The notes under the pieces are model-generated. The model had not been told where the DNA came from. It saw only the letters and a list, made by a program, of their open reading frames with translations, and made no database searches. Below, in pieces: positions 34,817 through 48,324 of a stretch of 64,000 bases of DNA (positions are counted from its first letter, which is position 1; each line of letters begins with the position of its first letter). Source of the DNA: Engraulis encrasicolus (Eukaryota; Chordata; Actinopteri; Clupeiformes; Engraulidae); contig NC_085867.1 in NCBI RefSeq assembly GCF_034702125.1, positions 47,170,762 through 47,234,761 of the forward strand, written 5' to 3'. The position numbers were made by a program, and so were the translations under genes.

Positions 34817-35103
34817 GAGTGCACTACAATATGCGACCTTGCCTCCTCCACGTGTGCTTGTTTCCTTGTACCAGGAAGTAATGTGTCATGATGACATCAC
34901 TGACAACAGCATTATATTTCAATATCTTGCAAAAGCTCAATTGTAAAGTCTTCGTCTCATTTGCAATTGGGATGGTGAATGAAAAACAGTCCCTCAAAAG
35001 TTGTTGTGGCTATAGCTGACAGCTGGGAAACTTTATCGGTTTCCCCACGGAGGAGGAAACAAGCACAAGTGGAGGAGGCAAGGCCGCATATTGTAACGCA
35101 CTC
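34817..35103. mobile_element. Palindromic 0.3-kb element, copy 1
   Basis: Begins GAGTGCACTACAATATGCGA and ends GCATATTGTAACGCACTC; inner parts CCTCCACGTGTGCTTG and CAAGCACAAGTGGAGG are also inverted. The centre shares ATTATATTTCAATATCTTGC with copies at 40011 and 55730. A non-autonomous DNA element; family not assigned. Confidence 0.7.
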
Positions 35104-36382
35104 ATTATCTCCTCCCAACCCTAAAGGGAAGAGAGCAGCACAAGGCCTGAGTGATAGATATGGAGGGGGGACGACGACTGTATGCAGCATGTCAGAATTT
35201 GCTAGATATGGCTGGGCACAGGGCCGCTGACAGCTTTGGTCATGCCTCCGATTAAGTCATCTGAAAAGCCCCCGCCATTTCATACATGCAATGTGAAAAG
35301 GGGACCCAATTCTGGGCCCTCCCTCTCCTTGGACACGGAGCAACTGACCCCTTTGTCCCCACCCACCGTCAGCGGGCCTGCAGCTGGGTATCTGGGAATG
35401 TACTGACTGAACATGGACAGTAAATAGAGCGCTGATTTGTAGTCCATTATATATACTGTCAATGGTACTGAACAATACTGTAAACACGACAAGGCAAACT
35501 GACCACTTTATGATATGACTGGAAATGAACATGGAACATTTGCTGCTCTATAGTATACTTTCTATACTACCAACCTATATACACCACAGGCCATATCATT
35601 AAGCAAACCATGCAACCCAGTTTGGGCATTATCCCCGATTAGCTTTTGCCTTGATGACTGAACAACTCGAAATCCTTAGCCTTGAGTAACATTTTCTATG
35701 CTATTATGCAGGGGTTGATGCTGTTAACCCATAGTGTGACCAACAGTAATTTGTCTGTTTCCATGTTGAATATTCCCATACTGGGCATGCAGTGAACACT
35801 ATTCATCATAAGCTAACAGGGCGTAAGCATGTAGCCTCGTACCTCACTGCCTATCGGTGTGGACCGCATCCCAAAAGTTCTTGCACGACACAAAATCCAA
35901 ACTGTGCTGCACCTGATTAGACCAGTGTTGTGAGGTTTCTTAAATATTTCATCTGTTTGTGATAGGTCTATGCATTTATTGGTTTTACCACCAACAAAGC
36001 AGATTGGCATCATAAAAAGGCGTATTTATTTTACGGCAGTGAATTTTGTGTTGAGGTGCAATGCCTTTGCAAGGTAAGCCGTGCTCTATGCAGCGAAGTT
36101 CTCTTGCTGTGGCGAATTTCTGTTAGAAAATGCAAAAATGCTCTGCTGTGCCCTGATCAAACCCATGCCTAACCTTAACCTGTCAGTAAAGCATCATTTC
36201 TTCTGCTTTACCTTTCCAAGAAAAGCTAAACAAGCAAGGGACGTGGTGAAAGTGTGGCGAAATTGTGCCCTGACCAAAACCATGCCTAAACCTAACCTGT
36301 CGTAGGGCGTTGTGGAGCACGCTTTAACATTGACACAAACGCGATAGGTGGTTCAAGTCGGTGTGTTATCTTAACGCTCTGG

Positions 36383-36750
36383 TAGGGCTGCACGATTATG
36401 GAAAAAAATCTTAATCACTATTATTTTGGTCAAAATCGTAATCACGATTATTAATCACGAGTAATTGATTTTTTGCAGATTATTTTGAAAATTATAACAA
36501 GATGAAATATAATCAAGAATGAATTATATACGGGATGAGCAAAATAAAATAAATTGTAATAATTATGTAAAGGCAATAGCATGAAACTTAGGTGGACAGA
36601 TTTCTGGCCAGAAACACCAGCCTGTCAGAATGTTCTGGCTTCAAGGGTTCTCTCAAAGGTAGGTCACTATTGCCACGATTAAATCATGATTGAAATCACG
36701 ACTTATATTTCATGATTTTATCACGATTTTCGATTAATTGTGCAGCCCTA
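36383..36750. mobile_element. hAT-like element TAGGGCTGCACGATTA (8-bp TSD CGCTCTGG)
   Basis: Ends TAGGGCTGCACGATTATGG and GATTAATTGTGCAGCCCTA; CGCTCTGG at 36375-36382 and 36751-36758. Confidence 0.8.
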
Positions 36751-36867
36751 CGCTCTGGTATGATGTCATGTTGCAAAGAGAGCACCTCTTTGGTAGCATG
36801 ATATGATTCCACATATGCCCGACAGCCAGTACACTGGCTTTGGAATAAATGCATTGTGTTGAATGGT

Positions 36868-37215
36868 AACGCTTTACTTTACGGTACAGTATTTACTGTG
36901 TACTTTCTGCGTAACAATAGGGTAACAGACAGAAGTTACATGGTATCTAACAGGTAAAAAGGGTGTAATTACAAAGTAAATACTATGTAATACACATATC
37001 TCAAGAATTACTATGAAACTACTGCGTATTTTCTAACCATGTAATCATCAAATTTCTCTCTGTTACCCTGTTGTTACCCAATTAATGGTATTTACTTTGT
37101 AATTACCCCCTTTTTACCCGTTAGATACCATGTAACTTCTCTCTGTTACCCTGTTGTTACCCAGAAAGTACACCGTAATTACATAGGGTAACTGTACCGT
37201 AAAGTAAAGCATTAC
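36868..37215. mobile_element. Inverted-repeat element rich in GTTAC/GTAAT
   Basis: GGTAACGCTTTACTTTACGG at the left pairs with CCGTAAAGTAAAGCATTACC at the right; arms extend over 100 bases (CAGAAGTTACATGGTATCTA versus TAGATACCATGTAACTTCTC). Probably a MITE. Confidence 0.75.
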
Positions 37216-37610
37216 CTGTTGAATATTCACAATCTGAGGTGACTTGACTTTCTGTGTTTCTGTGTAGTGCACAGAGTTTTGAGACCACCTGTAATGTCTC
37301 ACAAAAGGGGGGCTAGGATGTAATTGGCTGCTTGAACTTATCAACCCCTGCCCCGTAATGTCATGTTTAGCACCATTACACACCATGACAGAACTTCATT
37401 GGGGCGAAAAAAGGGATGTGGTTTCACAGCAAAGCAGGGTGGGCCAACAAAAAGTGAATGGCAACATTTTCTCTTCATTCTTCATTTCACCAGGGAACGT
37501 TCACAGTTAATTCTGTTAAGCACTTGTTGTGTTCCAGCACTATTAAAGCATAGTAACTACCAAGATGGGAGTTAACTCTGGTCATTGCAATGCAGAGAGT
37601 GGTGATGTGG

Positions 37611-37857
37611 TAGCCTGATTATCATCGACTTTCAAATCTCTTTCGAGACTTGGTCTGACCAAGAGCGTAACAATTAACATTTCCCAAACGGCATTTCCCA
37701 AATGGCCTACCTTGGTTTGCTAATGATTGTTTGCTTCCAAACAAAGTGGGACTGAGTTCCCGTATGTGCGGGAGCTCAGAAAGTACTTGCATTGCTCTTG
37801 ACCTGACTGGTAGCAACGCTGAAGCTGTTGCGTCACTAGGAGGGCACGGCCTGACTA
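37611..37857. mobile_element. TAGCCTGATTATCAT repeat, copy 4
   Basis: Same unit as at 27682, 28086 and 28857, with a small internal duplication (ACGGCATTTCCCAAATGG). Confidence 0.65.
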
Positions 37858-38301
37858 GTGATGTGGAGCCACTGGCTCGTTACTGTCACAGAGACCATGA
37901 GTCACTCCTTAACTAATCTAATGTACCAACACGGGGGCCTCAAAGCCATCTCTCTCTGTACGGATCAATGGTCTGCATTGTCTCTGGATCCATATTTACC
38001 AGTGGAGCAAGGACTTCCTCACTTCCGACAATAACAAAGATAATTCACCAACGTGGATGATGCAGAGCTCAACAAATCACACAGCACCGTTTGCTGGTCC
38101 GCCTGACAGACATGGATTGTGGATATATTGATTCTCTCTGCTGACGAGCGAGCAGGCACGCACACACAGATGAATGCCGATCTTGTTTAGTGGAACTAAA
38201 ATGCAAAGTTTAACTGTGTAAACAACTACTGCCGCGCACACACTGCATGGAAGATAATCAAACATGTACAGGTGAATAGAGTAGTGCGGTAGAGACAGAC
38301 G

Positions 38302-38321
38302 AGAGAGAGGGAGAGATAGAG

Positions 38322-38377
<56 letters not shown>
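38302..38377. repeat. (GA)n microsatellite
   Basis: GA run with a few GGGA and TAGA interruptions at the left. Confidence 0.9.
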
Positions 38378-38378
<1 letters not shown>

Positions 38379-39644
38379 AAAATAGGTGGTCTCAAGACAT
38401 GACGCACCAACACCACGAACATAAGGCAAACACCAGGATCCGGCCGACACAGCAGTGTCGCTGACAGGTTTGGCTGCCTGGGCCCAGGACAAAGTCACCC
38501 GAAAGGGCACCCCTCCTCAATACATACAATGTGATCTAAGCAGAGGCAATTCTAGGTTCAGGTTGGGCCCCAAGAGAAAATGCAAAAGAATGAACATTTG
38601 CACCAAAATCACCACTACTGTAGTACAGTATGGGCTGTTATTCACTATCTAGGGGCTTGGGGGCCCCAAGCGGCTGCCTGTCTTGCCTGGTGGCAAGATG
38701 ATGGCCTCTGGATCTAACCCAATTCTTAGTCGGTCCTCTCTCTGAGGCACCAGGACAACTGACCCCTTTGTTCACCCGGTCAGCTTCCCTGCTCCACACA
38801 GTCAGGGGGAAAAAACTGTTACAGAAAGGAATGCACATCTAGATGTGGGCTTAACCTTGGCCACGGGAGGGAGAGCAGAGTATTGCAAAGCAAGCTTGTG
38901 GCAAACAATCTGACGCGGAGAGGGCCAACATGCTACACAGAGGTCTCGAGCTTTTGTCCTCTTCAAAGCAAATGATGACTCATCTCAGCTTCCAAGAAAT
39001 GATTGCCAAACATCTTTGTGGAAAAAAATGTGAAAAATAATGACAGATAAGTCATATATTGAATGAAAACAGCCAACCTGCGATTGAAATAGCTAATAAT
39101 AATAATAATTAGAATAATAACTACCTTGCAAATGAAGGACGTAAAATGAAAATAATTGCTAGCTTGCAACTGTAATGAATAAAAACAAAATAATAACGAC
39201 CTAGCAGCATTCATGAAAGCGCAATGATGTTAGATGTTTCATGTGTACACAATGTACCCACAGACAGGGTTGCCAGATGAGACTGGCGATTTCCAGCCCA
39301 AAAGATGCACAAAACCCAACATGCCCAATTTGCACTAAATTCTATTGATTTCTATGGGCACGAATTTGCAGAAAAACTCACCCAGATGCCCTTTTTACCA
39401 ATTTTTAACCACAGATAGCCATCCCAAACAGTCCAATTGGGCGGGAAACAGCCCAATCTGGCAACAGAATGTACCCACAGAGGGGAGGGACGTCACCTCA
39501 CCGGGGCCCAAAATAGACTACCGGAGAGGCAGTCCAAAGGCTGAGAAAGCAGAACAGGTGAGTGCACTCTGCCATGTAGCCCGACTTTCTGTTATTATTA
39601 GCAGATAATAGGAGAAGTGGTGCATGCAGATACATCAGCTTCCA

Positions 39645-39730
39645 TGGGTAAGCGGTTAGGGGGCGTCAGACTTGTAGCCCAAAGGTTGCCAGTTCGATTC
39701 CCGAGCCTTTGCGTGCCCGCACTACGAGAA
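39645..39730 (+). mobile_element. tRNA-derived SINE head
   Basis: GGTAAGCGGTTAGGGGGCGT is box-A-like and GCCAGTTCGATTCCC is box B, about 45 bases apart. It is followed by GAATGAAGGACAGCTTTTAC and TGCCATTAGACTCTTGAACT, which resembles a LINE reverse-transcriptase 3' coding tail, consistent with a LINE-derived SINE tail. Confidence 0.6.
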
Positions 39731-40010
39731 TGAAGGACAGCTTTTACCCTACTGCCATTAGACTCTTGAACTCAATTCGATCGCCACTGGGGGCTGGCCC
39801 CTTGCACAGGTCCGCCATGCTGCAGACCTGCTTTCTGTTGTTTGTTGCTGACTGTGTTAACACATAATAGGAGGAGTGGTTCAGGGTGCAGGTAGACTCA
39901 TCATCTTTGAAAGCCTTTGCAGTCAACACACAAAGAGACAAGACAAAAAAAGACCTTTGTCATGTGACTCTGCACCTGGTGGTTGGAAGATGGGAGCTGA
40001 ACGAATACAC

Positions 40011-40326
40011 TGCATGTGCATTCCAATATGTGACCTTGCATCCTCCACTTGTGCTTGTGGCCTCGTACCAGGAAGTAATATGTCATGATGACATCACTGA
40101 CAACAGCATTATATTTAAATATCTCACAAAAACTCAATTGTAAAGTCATTTTCTCCTTTCCAAACTGGATGGTGAATGAAGAATAGTCCCCCAAAAATAG
40201 TTTTGACTAGGCTGACAGCGGGGAAACTTTATTGTTTTCTCCACGGAGGAGGAGCCAGGAGGCTGGGCGAGGCCACAAGCCCAAGTGGAGGAAACAAGGT
40301 CGCATTGTGCACACTGTGGTGCACTC
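40011..40326. mobile_element. Palindromic 0.3-kb element, copy 2
   Basis: CATTCCAATATGTGACCTTG and CCTCCACTTGTGCTTGTGGC at the left; GCCACAAGCCCAAGTGGAGG and CAAGGTCGCATTGTG at the right. Related to copies at 34817 and 55730. Confidence 0.7.
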
Positions 40327-40932
40327 TGAAAGGGAGACAAGTGGTGCTCTCAGAGGAGGAGGTGAAGGAAGAGGAGGGAGGGGGGAGGGAGAAGAGACCC
40401 TCTGTCCTTACGCACGCACGCACGCACGCCTCTTATTTTATCACAAGTTAAAAACATTCCATCACATAAACACGAGCAGGTCCCCACCGCCCCCACATGT
40501 TATTTACTGCAGGCCCATCACCCATTTTATCACAAGCTCAAAATATTCAACCACACTCACAGACACCCAGTATCACTATCCATCTTTGAGGGTGTGTGAA
40601 CATACATAAAACACACAAGCAAACAACAGATCTTCCATCTCTGGCTTATAGACTGTAGGCTTACATGATGACACACAAAAAAATGTCCATTTCTGCACGG
40701 TTTCAGGACAACCTTTCTACCGCCGCCACTCAGAAGCACACACACACACACACAAAACACTCCAGATCTAAGGCGAGGGGAGATCTGAGATCCACTTACC
40801 ATTTGCGGCTCAGGTTGCACCTTGTACTCCGAAAACACGCAGACTCACACGTGTGAGCAGCACACACATGCACACGCACCCACGCATAGTACAGAACACA
40901 ACATCATCACAAGGTCTCAAACAGCAATAGAG

Positions 40933-41362
40933 CAGTGGTTTTCAAAGTGGGGGCCAGGGACCCCTGGGGGGCCGCGAGGGGATGCAAGGGGGCCGCAAGG
41001 GGGGCACGAGGGGGCCACGAGGGGATGCAAGGGGGCCGCGGTAGGTTGGCAGGAAAAATATAGCAAAATAAACTGAATAATTTAAGAAATAAAATAACTT
41101 CAGTTAGAAAAGCTAAGCAAAAACTAAGCTAAACAATCCCACTGGAATCATTTTCTTCTGTACAATGTAAATGTGGTTGTATGTATTGTGCTTTCTGTGG
41201 TAGAGTACTTCAATGGGTTAGGAGTGCACCAACTTCGAACTTGTGAAAACGGGTGCACAGAAAAAAACAGTGTGGGCACGGCACGGCCTATTTTAGGGGG
41301 GCCTTGGCTGGAATCTACCAATACATGGGGGGCCTTGTCATGGTAAAGTTTGGGAACCCCTG
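40933..41362. mobile_element. hAT-like element (TSD CAATAGAG)
   Basis: Ends CAGTGGTTTTCAAAGTGGGG and GTAAAGTTTGGGAACCCCTG; CAATAGAG at 40925-40932 and 41363-41370. The left part is made of GGGGGCC(A/G)CGAGGGGATGCAAG tandem units (40970-41040). Confidence 0.8.
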
Positions 41363-42089
41363 CAATAGAGCACAGGAAAGCCTTCAAACCCAGACTGTAT
41401 TATAGGCTTGTACTATGATCCTGGATTCAGTCAGTCAGAGTAGGCCGAAGACAACAGATGTTTGTGAAACATTCCATTCCAATCTATTCTATTCCAGAAA
41501 GCACTTCAGCAGTATTCTTGCATGCTGTTCACATACATATTTCATATGGATACAGGACACAGACAAGACAAGACAATGCTGGCCTTTTAAAAGAGCAACA
41601 CTGGCCTTTTAAAAAAAAGCATTGTTGAATGTCAATATATCAAACCATGGAGACCACCCTGATAGAAAAAAAGCCCCAATGTCAATCGCTACCTGAAACA
41701 CCCTCGCCTACAGAACGGAAGGCTGCATACCACAGCAATTATCAAAATGTCTGCACACAAGGTTTTTAAATGTCAGTGACAAAACACGCTTGTTCCATAA
41801 ACATGCGGTCCCATCCAGCCATAACCAGGGTAACCAGGGACACGCCAATCCCATCTAGTTTGCAGAACCACCGAGGTTTGCTTAGAGAGATTTTTCTTCA
41901 ATGCACTGTCTGACCTTGTGTTGAGCACTGAAAGAAATAATAGAAGTTCCACAACACTAATCTATGCTCCCAAATGAGTTTGGGCCTAATAGCAGAAACT
42001 TTTGCACGCTCAGTTGCACTTTGATGAAGGACTGAGCGTCATGTTATTAGACTTTTGGGAGCATATCAGTGTTGAGGACCTGCATTATT

Positions 42090-42352
42090 TCTAGGGGTGT
42101 AAATCACAGCCTCCATGACGATACGATACAGTATCAATTTCTTAAAGCGGGGATTCGATTATTTTCTATACTTAAGAATTCCCCACGATACGATTTGATT
42201 TTTGCCAATTACTTTTCCACTTCTATTATGTTATGGGGCTAGGGCATTAGACAGGGGTCAGCGATTCGATTATTTTTGATTCTTAAGAATGCAGCACGAT
42301 ACGATACGATTAAATCGTCGGCCGTAGGATCGATGCATCAATACATATCGAT
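42090..42352. repeat. GATACGAT-rich repeat element
   Basis: TAGGGGTGTAAATCACAGCC start, then GATACGATACAGTATC, two GATTCGATTATTTT blocks, and ATACGATACGATTAAATCG. Resembles the TAGGG(A/C)TG hAT-like families, but no clean right end was found. Confidence 0.45.
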
Positions 42353-43384
42353 TATTATTTACCTAATTATTTCTGTTCAGTTCTCATCTGTGTGACCCAG
42401 CACCTGTATTAGTAGTGTGCCCACATTCTGTTTTTTAAAAACTGTATTGAGCCACATTTGTTCACCAACAAAAGGGGTTCACATGAGCACACACAATGAA
42501 CTTCCTCTGAAGGTAGTACCACTTGCAAAGTGTTTGTTGTGTGTGTGTGTATACTACTGTAGCCTATCTGCTATTCAATCCGATAAAGAGAGGACCACAA
42601 CCAAACGCACAAGGGTCATGCTCAAGCATCGAGCAGCCATGGCACTGGCACGTCCCCAGCCAGCAGAGAGCTGATGACAGCCTATGGAAGTTCGGCACCC
42701 TGCCCCACTGGTGTACAAAGGGGATTTACAGCCAGTGTGAAAAGGTGTCAACCCAAACAGCTGGCTACCCAGATGTGACTGACATCCACAGTTCTTGGTC
42801 AAACCTAAGCTGAAGTTGTGGTGACGATTTACTTCCTACCACTCACTGCAGGTTCTACTCTTGGTAACCAGTTGTCAGAGAGACCAGTAGTTTTGTGACA
42901 CTGGCTTATGGGCTGACAGACAAGCGCTTCAAATGATGGGATTTGATTCATGACCTGAGTTTTGAACGAGCTTCTTTAACATGACGTGCTGATGTCACAT
43001 GGTTATAATAATTACAGACATGGCGAGGCCTATGTCGCTGTAATACGTGGGGAAAGAAAGCTGTAAGGGGCTAATCCCAAAGCCTTTGAAATCAGGCCAA
43101 GCAATATTGAAGTCAGCTTTAAAAAGGGGATGAATAATTAATTATGGTAAAACAAAACCAAACAGGCCTACCTAGCTTTGGCCAGTCTGTCCTACATGGC
43201 GCAGTAGTGTTTTGGTGACAGCTGACAGATTTGCCAGTAAAATGTGACGTTATTAAGGACATCATCAGCCTACCAAAACACTCTCATCTCTCGTAAACAT
43301 TCTTATATGTTAAAGTCAGTCTGTGAACCACATGTGGCGTGTATTCAGACACATTTCTAAGTGTATTCAGACAGAATCACTTAC

Positions 43385-43734
43385 TCTGTTTTATTGCGGC
43401 CCTTGTTTTGCTCCAGCTCAAGCAGACTGACCACTGCCTGGCCGAGCAGCTTGTCTATTCCGACCAGAGCCCTGTGCATGACCTGGACGTACAAGGTACA
43501 GCGCTCCTTGTTACTCTGGTGAAAGAGCGGCAGGTCGAACGTGGCCTCCTCTTTCCACATCGGCGCGACGCATTTCTCGGCCACCGACGTGGAGAACCTG
43601 TCCTTGGCCACCTGCATGATGGCGTACGCGTCGTTGGTGCCATTCTTGCCTTTGATCCGCAGGTTCTTCGCCTGGAGTACCGTTACCTGTACGCTCGTCG
43701 GAAACCATTGCTGACTTTGGTCAGCCAGAGACAT
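43385..43734 (-). CDS. rab11fip1: rab11fip1 coding exon 1: start codon and C2 domain
   Basis: This exon encodes residues 1-116 plus two bases of codon 117 of a class I Rab11 family-interacting protein. Seen: the protein starts MSLADQSQQWFPTSVQVTVL and continues through NGTNDAYAIMQV, FSTSVAEK, PMWKEEATFDLP and MHRALVGIDKLLGQAVVSL, the C2-domain blocks shared by RAB11FIP1, 2 and 5. Known for the family: this C2 domain binds acidic phospholipids and helps dock Rab11 recycling vesicles at the plasma membrane. The ATG at 43734-43732 is chosen because an in-frame TAA lies 39 bases upstream (43773-43771) with no other ATG between; position -3 is G. The exon ends ACAGA|GTAAGTG, a strong donor. The next base A, from exon 2, completes GAA before TGG. 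RAB11FIP5 is the main alternative; the linker blocks downstream favour FIP1. Confidence 0.9.
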
Positions 43735-44060
43735 GTCTGTATTGCGCACGGGAAAGTCGGTCCAACTTGTTTATCCCCGTGTGTCGTCTTTCTCTGCTGA
43801 ATTAGTCGGCGCGCTTGCCACAAAAATCCAGGAAAGTTTAGTCAGCAACATTCAAGGAAACTTTCACCTCATATGTGCAGTGGAGCAGTATCCTTGTGGG
43901 CGTGGCGAGTAAAGTGACGTGTCAGCCTGTTGCTTCGAGGCGGGCCTGCCCTGCTTAATCCGATGCCAGGAGGATTAGGCCTCCCGCATAGGCCAATCAA
44001 ATGGCCTCCTCCTTGTACATCGTATAGCGCGCACCAGAGAGACTTTCCATTAATGCCTTT
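43735..44060 (-). promoter_or_regulatory. Putative rab11fip1 5' UTR and promoter region
   Basis: This is the sequence directly upstream of the C2-exon start codon. Seen on the plus strand: a KLF/SP-type GTGGGCGTGGC at 43897-43907, a CRE/ATF-like TGACGTG around 43915-43921, and a second GC-rich GAGGCGGGCC at 43937-43946. The stretch is richer in CG dinucleotides than the flanking introns. No TATA box is obvious. The transcription start cannot be placed from sequence alone. Confidence 0.4.
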
Positions 44061-44296
44061 ACAAATAGTAACTGTCCTTACAGTTGTTTTACAAAGCCTT
44101 TCAATTGTTTACCCCTTACCTGAGATGATTCGTGTTCCTGTTCTCAAGTCACACAGACAGACATGCCTACTCTCAGTATAGGTGTAAGGTCCTCTTGCAA
44201 GGACAGACCAACTTGTCATTCTACGCAATGTTGGTGGACAGAGCTTTCTGTGTTGCTGCCCCAGTCTACCTATCCACAGAATATGCCACCCCCCCA

Positions 44297-44442
<146 letters not shown>

Positions 44443-44495
44443 TTCCTTCAAAAAGCTCGTCAAATCCCATCATTTTACCAAGGTATATGGCCTCT

Positions 44496-44534
44496 ACCCC
44501 CCCCCCCCCCCCCAAAACACACACACACACACAC
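44496..44534. repeat. C16 homopolymer and short CA repeat
   Basis: A poly-C run followed by AAAACACACACACACAC. Confidence 0.85.
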
Positions 44535-45539
44535 TGCAGCTTCCATCCACCTTTTTGTAAAGTGACCGTGGGTGCCATGACAGGCACTGCATAACAAAGT
44601 TGTTATTATTACGCCAACCCAGTGAACTAAGCAGAACTCTCTGGATCACAAAGAAAACTGCAGAAGTGAAGTTGCATGTTAGTATATGAAATACAAAATA
44701 GCCTTTCATACCCATGCACTAGAACATTATGTAACATTTCGAGGGGGAAAAGTATTTACACAAATTGCTCCCCCTCTCCCTCTCTCCCTCTCTCTATCTC
44801 TCTCTCTCTCTCTCTCCCCAATCCAATCTCCATAATGACTCAGAAGAACACTCATGGTATCCCACTCCAACCACCTGTAGACAACTTTAGTCCCGTCTGG
44901 ATTCTTCAGAAAATGAGATAATACACACAGATATGAACTGATCTTCTTCCTCATTGCACTCAGGGAATATCTCAGCACTGCAGGCCTACTGACAAGAGTT
45001 GCATACTAATGGAAAAGACGACATTTCAAGCATCACACCTTTGTATTAAACCATAGCTGGTTTTACCAATAGGGTCGAACTGGTAAGCTGGCAACCAGGC
45101 AACCAGGGCACTGTCTTGGTGGGCCGGGCCCTCCGTCATCAGGGGCCGATACTGTTGTTTTTGTTGATGTTTTTGTTTTTTCCCCTTCAAAGGAGGGGGT
45201 GGGGGGGCTGCTCTTTATTTTTAGCTCAATTTTTATATTCCCCTCCCTGATTATTCCTGTGTTATATGTGTCTTGAAATGTCAATGTGAGCATTTTGTGT
45301 ATTTATGTAGGCCTATTTACGTAAGCTACTGGACACCTGAATTTACCCCTGGGGATCAACACATTTACTCTACTCTACTCTATATGCCAAAGATGCCCGG
45401 GGCGTTTTTCAACCGCAGCCCAGTACCAGGCAGATTAGGCAACTGTCAAGGGTTTGTAGGGGCCCACAACAATCACCTCTACCATGGTTAATACCAGCAG
45501 AAATAGTTCAAGAGGGCCCCATGTCTATATCTCGCCTAG

Positions 45540-45553
45540 GACCCCCCCCCCCC

Positions 45554-45595
<42 letters not shown>
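45540..45595. repeat. Poly-C then (CA)n microsatellite
   Basis: C run at 45541-45556 followed by about 19 CA units. Confidence 0.9.
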
Positions 45596-45597
<2 letters not shown>

Positions 45598-46392
45598 GGG
45601 TAGCTCCGGTGCTGTACTGAACTTGTGTATTTGCAGCTGAAATCCAATCAGCCCCTCTCTGACTGGCAAGAACGCCACCATGGGATGGACCTGATTATTG
45701 TGTTATACGGTATGCTGTAATGAGATAGATGGATAATGAATATCTTCCTTTCACACGGATCTACACCCACATGAATTACATTTCATTTAGCAGACGCCTT
45801 TATCCAAAGTGTCTTTGACAGATAATCTGGCAGACCAGTGCCTTACGTAATTTGATTGAATTCATCTATGCATGCATGGAATACTGTTTAGAGAAATGGT
45901 CATGTTTACAGTATGTTGAGTCTATGTAATATAACGTAATGTACGGTAATGCAATGTAAAGTAATGTAATTTGATGCTTTTACACTTATAGACTTGGGGT
46001 TGGCAAAATAGTAATGGCCAATCTGTTACTTTCATTAATATAATAGCATTTCAAACTGCATTTCATTGCCCTGTGTTTATACTGAATGATAACAATGAAG
46101 TTGAATGTCATTTAATCAAATCGCGATGTTAATTTGATGGGGTTATTTTCCCCATCAGTCACATTTGCTAGTGATCTCGGTTGATCCCCTAGTTACTGAT
46201 TGGAGGTAGTCCACCAGCAAAATGGTGAAATGACTCCCCCTACTGTTAACATACTGTTAAAACAACACCACACTGCTACCCACCTGAAGCGGACATATAT
46301 ACATATTTATTAAGTTCATTATGTCTAACTGTTGAAAAGAAACCCCTAAGTGTTTAAGGACATATATACAGTTCGGCTATATTCAAAATAAT

Positions 46393-46393
<1 letters not shown>

Positions 46394-46490
<97 letters not shown>

Positions 46491-46511
46491 ATAATAATAA
46501 TAATAATAATA
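46394..46511. repeat. (CTA)n / (ATA)n trinucleotide microsatellite
   Basis: About 32 CTA units then about 8 ATA units; the only long trinucleotide array outside exons. Confidence 0.95.
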
Positions 46512-46972
46512 ATTTTGGGGTTTTCTTGTGGTAATTTTAGTGACATTTAGATAATTTTCATGCCCTTGCAAGATTTAGATTATGAACAAATACTTCTGAA
46601 TTCCCTTTAAAAACCTTCACAGCATTGGGGGTTGAATATATTTGAGCACAACTGTGCACAAAGTGGTGCAGCACCACAGTCCTATAACATCAAGGAAAAA
46701 TGTATAATCTTTTCATAGGTATGCATTTAAATTAGGTAGGTCTACATGCATTTCCCATGGTTCCCAAGGTTCCCCGTGTTCACACATCAGAGGGAACGCC
46801 TGGAGCATATCCACAGGCAAGACGATATCTTGTCAAATTTCTCTTCGCCTCTTGGCTTGTACCCCCTTCTGTCATCCCTCCCCTGCCTCAGAAGACCTCA
46901 AAGCACGCCTGGACTCGTGATCTGCCATTTCCTGCTGTTGGGATTTTTGTATTTTCATAGAAACTAGCCCAT

Positions 46973-47030
46973 ACTCTTGAGGGGGGCTTTTTTTGCTCCC
47001 ATACTCTTGAGGGGGGCTTTTTTTGCTCCC
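46973..47030. repeat. Tandem duplication of a 28-bp unit
   Basis: ACTCTTGAGGGGGGCTTTTT followed by TTGCTCCCAT occurs twice in direct succession. Confidence 0.85.
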
Positions 47031-48074
47031 ATGTTCAGCCTTACTTCAAAACAAATCCCCGGGAACAGGGCTTGTCTGGGGGAGAAATAGGGCCCGGGCA
47101 CCCTCATAATTAGCGGTGCAGAACTGACTCACCAGTGGGCCCCTCACCTCCGTGGACCCATATTTTCAGAAATGTAGAAAAAATGACATTTCTGAAAATA
47201 GAGGCCCAAGAGGGTGCAGGGCCTACCAAGACGTGCCCGCTATGCCAAATGACCAGTCCAGCCCTGCCCGGAATTACTGATAGACCCATCAGGCACTAGG
47301 TTTGTTATACAGCACCACATGCTTCATTCATCATTCGTCTTTAGCTTTGTGTATTAAGTGCTAGTCATCTTTTGATCTCTGCTCATTACATGCAGTTGTT
47401 AGAAGCCAACACATGCAGGGCAGCCAAACCCCTGCTAAGGGCTGTTACGTAAAAACCTTCATGTATTCAGTTCTTGACAGGGACAGCCATAGCCTAATGG
47501 TCAAGGCGATGGCTTTAGGCTCCCATCCCACTATTTGGTACACAGGATTGCCTCTGGTGAACACCACTGAACTAAAAGAATAAAGTGCACTAAAGTGGTG
47601 GACACACACAAGTGGATTTACAGTACATGTTGAGCTCAAAGCTCAATGAATATACTGTGAACTACACTGCCACCTACTGGTAAAGTAAAATATTGTTCAT
47701 CAAGTATAAAGGAAGAAAGTAGATATCCGTTTAAAAGTATAATGGATAATTGATGAAGGAAACGGTTTAGCTATTTTGGCACCACACCACCAATCTGAGG
47801 CTGGGAAATTGAGACAATGCAGCATCATAACCCCAAATAGGAATTGCCCTAAAGATGTGCATAGACACACGTCTATCACATTTCCATCACATACCAATTC
47901 CCTTTCACAGCTGCATCTCAGTGGAGTACTGTAGAACAGACCCACAGTCAGAGCCCCTTAGCGTCTTCCACAACAATAATAGGCACCACGAGACATTGCA
48001 AGGTCATCTCAGATTCACCACTACTGCACAATAACTATGCAGTGTCTGTGTGTGAAGTGGGCAGTCTTTTTTTT

Positions 48075-48324
<250 letters not shown>

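Noticed and set aside
34257..34946. 229-codon plus-strand frame
   Set aside because: It runs from a TG microsatellite through CCACCACCA repeats into a palindromic element; no domain.
43339..43800. 153-codon plus-strand frame across the C2 exon
   Set aside because: Antisense of a recognisable C2 domain, with no domain or splice signals of its own.
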